From assembly GCF_024734895.1 (NCBI RefSeq), contig NZ_CP091430.1, forward strand, positions 2,312,501-2,376,500: a stretch of 64,000 bases of DNA. The letters run 5' to 3'. Position numbers and translations under genes: made by a program. The stretch comes from Paenibacillus spongiae. GTDB taxonomy: Bacteria; Bacillota; Bacilli; Paenibacillales; Paenibacillaceae. How positions within the stretch are numbered: the stretch's first letter is position 1; every line of letters starts with the position of its first letter. Below are positions 62,169 to 64,000 of this stretch, piece after piece. The notes below the pieces were generated by a model. That model worked only from the letters and a program-made list of their open reading frames with translations, made no database searches and had not been told where the DNA came from.

Positions 62169-62449
62169 TACTTCGGCAGATTGTCGTCATCCTTGCCGCC
62201 CTCAATGACGCGGAACGGTACCGTCTTTCGCGACTTGGGCTTGCTTTGGGGCTGCTCGCGGCGTGAGGCGGATTTCGTCCGATGTTTCACATGCGGTCCC
62301 CTCCGCTGAAGAACATAGGCCATGAAGATGACGCCGAGCACGACGACGGGAATTAGAAGCCTGCCAGGATAGTAGATCAGTTGATACACAAGACCCAAAC
62401 CGGCTAGCGTGAGAATGAAGATAGACAATGGACTCCATTTTCGAGGCAT
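62162..62449 (-). CDS. Small membrane protein with basic tail, 95 aa
   Basis: Two adjacent hydrophobic segments (LSIFILTLAGLGLVYQLIYY and LLIPVVVLGVIFMAYVLQ) followed by a cytoplasmic tail rich in Lys, Arg, Ser and Gln (RTKSASRREQPQSKPKSRK) that ends FRVIEGGKDDDNLPKYH. The tail motif FRVIxGG...K is found in small proteins near yqhQ in Paenibacillus-like genomes, as I recall it. ATG 62449 after GATGAGGGTC is preferred to an ATG nine bases earlier whose ribosome binding site would touch it. Confidence 0.7.
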   Translation of the reverse strand: MPRKWSPLSIFILTLAGLGLVYQLIYYPGRLLIPVVVLGVIFMAYVLQRRGPHVKHRTKSASRREQPQSKPKSRKTVPFRVIEGGKDDDNLPKYH

Positions 62450-62485
62450 GACCCTCATCCTTTCTTTCCGATACTTGACCAGGTC

Positions 62486-63454
62486 TTAAGCTGACTTGCC
62501 CATGCCCATCTGACGGTCGATCTCGAGCATCCTTTTGAAAGAAGCGATGGATACGGCTACTTGCTCGTCGGTCGGTTCTTTCGTCGTGAGCTTCTGCAGC
62601 CACAGGCCAGGGTAGCCGAGTGAACGTAAGAGCGGCATGTCGCGCATCGCATTCGTGAAGCGCAGCGTTTCATAGGAAACGCCCAGTACAACAGGCAGCA
62701 GCAGAACTCTCAAATAAATGCGTTCCCACATCGAGTCCCAAGTAAAGATAGGGAGCGAATAGATCACGACGCCGACGATGACCGAGAATACGATAAAGCT
62801 GCTTCCGCACCGGTAATGAAGGCGCGTGAAACGTTGAACGTTCTTAACGGTCAAATCGACCCCGCCTTCATAGGCACTAATCACTTTATGCTCGGCACCG
62901 TGATACTGGAACAGCCGTTTGATAAGCGGCGTCAAGGAGATGATGTACAGATACGAAAGCAGGAATGTGATTTTGATAAGGCCTTCAATGAGGTTGTTAA
63001 CTACTATATTCACTTTGTCATGTCCAAAGATCAACTCTGTAATAGCTGCCGGCACGACGGTAAACACAAGCTTCCCGAAAATAAAAGAAAGCACGCCCGC
63101 GACCGCAACGCCTACGATCATGCTCAGGCTCCAGCCGCTCTTCTCCTCTTTCTTCTTTTCGGCCTCTTCTTCTTTGGCATTTTCGTCCGGATATTCGTCC
63201 TCCGCGTAGGCTTCCATCGAGAAATTCAAATGCTGCGAGCCTTTGGCGCTCGATTCTAGGATACCGACGATTCCGCGAAGCAGCGGTATTTTCTTCAGCT
63301 TTTGAATCCAAGGTTTCGTAGTGCGTGGTACTTCATAGAAGACGATCTCGTCGTTCTTGCGGCGAACCGCCGTAACGTTTACATGTTTGCCGGCAAACAT
63401 GACGCCTTCGATGACCGCTTGTCCCCCATAAATATTTCGTGCGTCCTGCGACAA
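62486..63454 (-). CDS. yqhQ: YqhQ family membrane protein (DUF1385)
   Basis: 322 residues. The conserved N-terminus (YGGQAVIEGVMFAGKHVN) and middle (GAEHKVISAYE, YHGAEHK) define DUF1385. Four membrane helices occur in the second half. An unusual acidic/lysine-rich insert (DENAKEEEAEKKKEEKS) sits near residue 110. In Bacillus YqhQ is known only as a conserved membrane protein, often beside yqhR. A TTG at 63454 is taken as start because the homologous region begins just after it; a longer reading to 63562 is possible. Confidence 0.88.
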   Translation of the reverse strand: MSQDARNIYGGQAVIEGVMFAGKHVNVTAVRRKNDEIVFYEVPRTTKPWIQKLKKIPLLRGIVGILESSAKGSQHLNFSMEAYAEDEYPDENAKEEEAEKKKEEKSGWSLSMIVGVAVAGVLSFIFGKLVFTVVPAAITELIFGHDKVNIVVNNLIEGLIKITFLLSYLYIISLTPLIKRLFQYHGAEHKVISAYEGGVDLTVKNVQRFTRLHYRCGSSFIVFSVIVGVVIYSLPIFTWDSMWERIYLRVLLLPVVLGVSYETLRFTNAMRDMPLLRSLGYPGLWLQKLTTKEPTDEQVAVSIASFKRMLEIDRQMGMGKSA

Positions 63455-63650
63455 GGGCGAATCACCATCCTTTAGTAAAATTAAAAATTGCATGAGGCAA
63501 TCTACAATCATTGTACTTGATTCGCGGCCTGAATGCGAGTGGCTTCGTTCGCGCGGCATCATCAGCCCGGAGGCGATTATGACGGCAGATTTTGCGCATA
63601 CTAGGACGGATAGGCACTTTCATGCCGCATACATATGGAGGATATTCGCG

Positions 63651-64000
63651 ATGCAGCTAACGAGCAAACGCATCCGGCATAAGCGGAAGCACCGGACGAA
63701 CCGGGTGCTTTACGGGCTTAAGCTGGGATTTTTCGGGGGACTGATCTGGGGGGCGACCCATTGGCTGCTGTACGCCATCCATTTTACGAAAGTGATCCCG
63801 GGTTTTCTTATCGAGCCTTTTTTTCGCCATGCCTTTTTGAAGACAGGCTGGGGTCAGCTGGCCGGATTAGGCAGCTTTGTCATCTTTTCCATCGCAGCGA
63901 CCTACTTGTATATGCTGATACTCGGACGTTTAAGAGGGCCGCGTTGGGGAATTTTATATGGGGGCGTATGGTGGCTGGTTATCTTCATCTGGCTTGGTCC
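63651..64000 (+). CDS. yqhR: YqhR-like membrane protein (3' end outside window)
   Basis: A reading frame that stays open to the window edge; 116 residues are visible. Starts MQLTSKRIRHKRKHRTNR, then hydrophobic segments (LGFFGGLIWGATHWLLYAI, QLAGLGSFVIFSIAATYLY) and GPRWGILYGGVWWLVIF, matching the YqhR membrane protein family. TATGGAGGATATTCGCG precedes the ATG. Divergent from yqhQ, as in Bacillus. Confidence 0.85.
   Translation, partial: MQLTSKRIRHKRKHRTNRVLYGLKLGFFGGLIWGATHWLLYAIHFTKVIPGFLIEPFFRHAFLKTGWGQLAGLGSFVIFSIAATYLYMLILGRLRGPRWGILYGGVWWLVIFIWLG

Overview
The window reads as a chromosomal stretch of an endospore-forming Firmicute, most likely of the Paenibacillaceae (Paenibacillus or a close relative). 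The evidence is gene content and style, not a database search: Bacillus-type MntR and Zur, YqhQ/YqhR, YitT, DUF1292, DUF1054, a spore photoproduct lyase, a YjcZ-type mini-protein, a methionine T-box in front of metG, strong AGGAGG ribosome binding sites, frequent TTG/GTG starts and moderately GC-rich coding DNA. No prophage, transposase, CRISPR array or rRNA operon was seen.

Layout. 1-6.7 kb: the end of the pyrimidine operon (pyrC end, carA, carB, pyrF, pyrE), with a 70-bp tandem repeat array between pyrC and carA; pyrK and pyrD are absent. 6.7-12 kb: a small unknown gene, a ykkC-like riboswitch with terminator, a three-gene ABC-2 exporter and a chemotaxis receptor. 12.2-19.4 kb: an unusual five-gene operon with two LolD/MacB-type ATPases, a lipoprotein adaptor, a 971-residue FtsX-type permease with a Gly/Gln-repeat linker and a sugar-type solute-binding lipoprotein. 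19.5-29.6 kb: tRNA genes (fMet, a CAU tRNA probably Ile2, Leu, Val), a candidate structured ncRNA, yitT, ung, an SLH-like protein, several small proteins and an arginine/lysine/ornithine decarboxylase-family gene.

29.7-45 kb is rich in transporters: two MFS proteins, a two-component system next to a LolCDE/BceAB-like ABC pair, a SIS isomerase with a ROK kinase, an ABC-2 ATPase/permease pair on the minus strand and an RND (SwrC/AcrB-type) pump. 45-52.2 kb: DUF1054, a PCYCGC lipoprotein, a secreted stalk-domain/PKD protein, and a minus-strand operon in which an AraC regulator lies between two Gfo/Idh/MocA oxidoreductases.

52.3-64 kb: metal homeostasis and housekeeping. zur, yidD, T-box-controlled metG, then znuA-znuC-znuB behind a consensus promoter whose start region carries a near-perfect Zur operator, so regulator and target lie about 3 kb apart. 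After another ~71-bp intergenic repeat come ccdA, splB, mntR, a patatin-like lipase, a small membrane protein, yqhQ and the start of yqhR, cut by the window end.

The items most worth a second look are the five-gene ABC/adaptor/solute-binding operon, the ykkC-class leader, the two ~70-bp intergenic repeat loci, the unassigned structured RNA near 24.3 kb, and the structured leader of ung.
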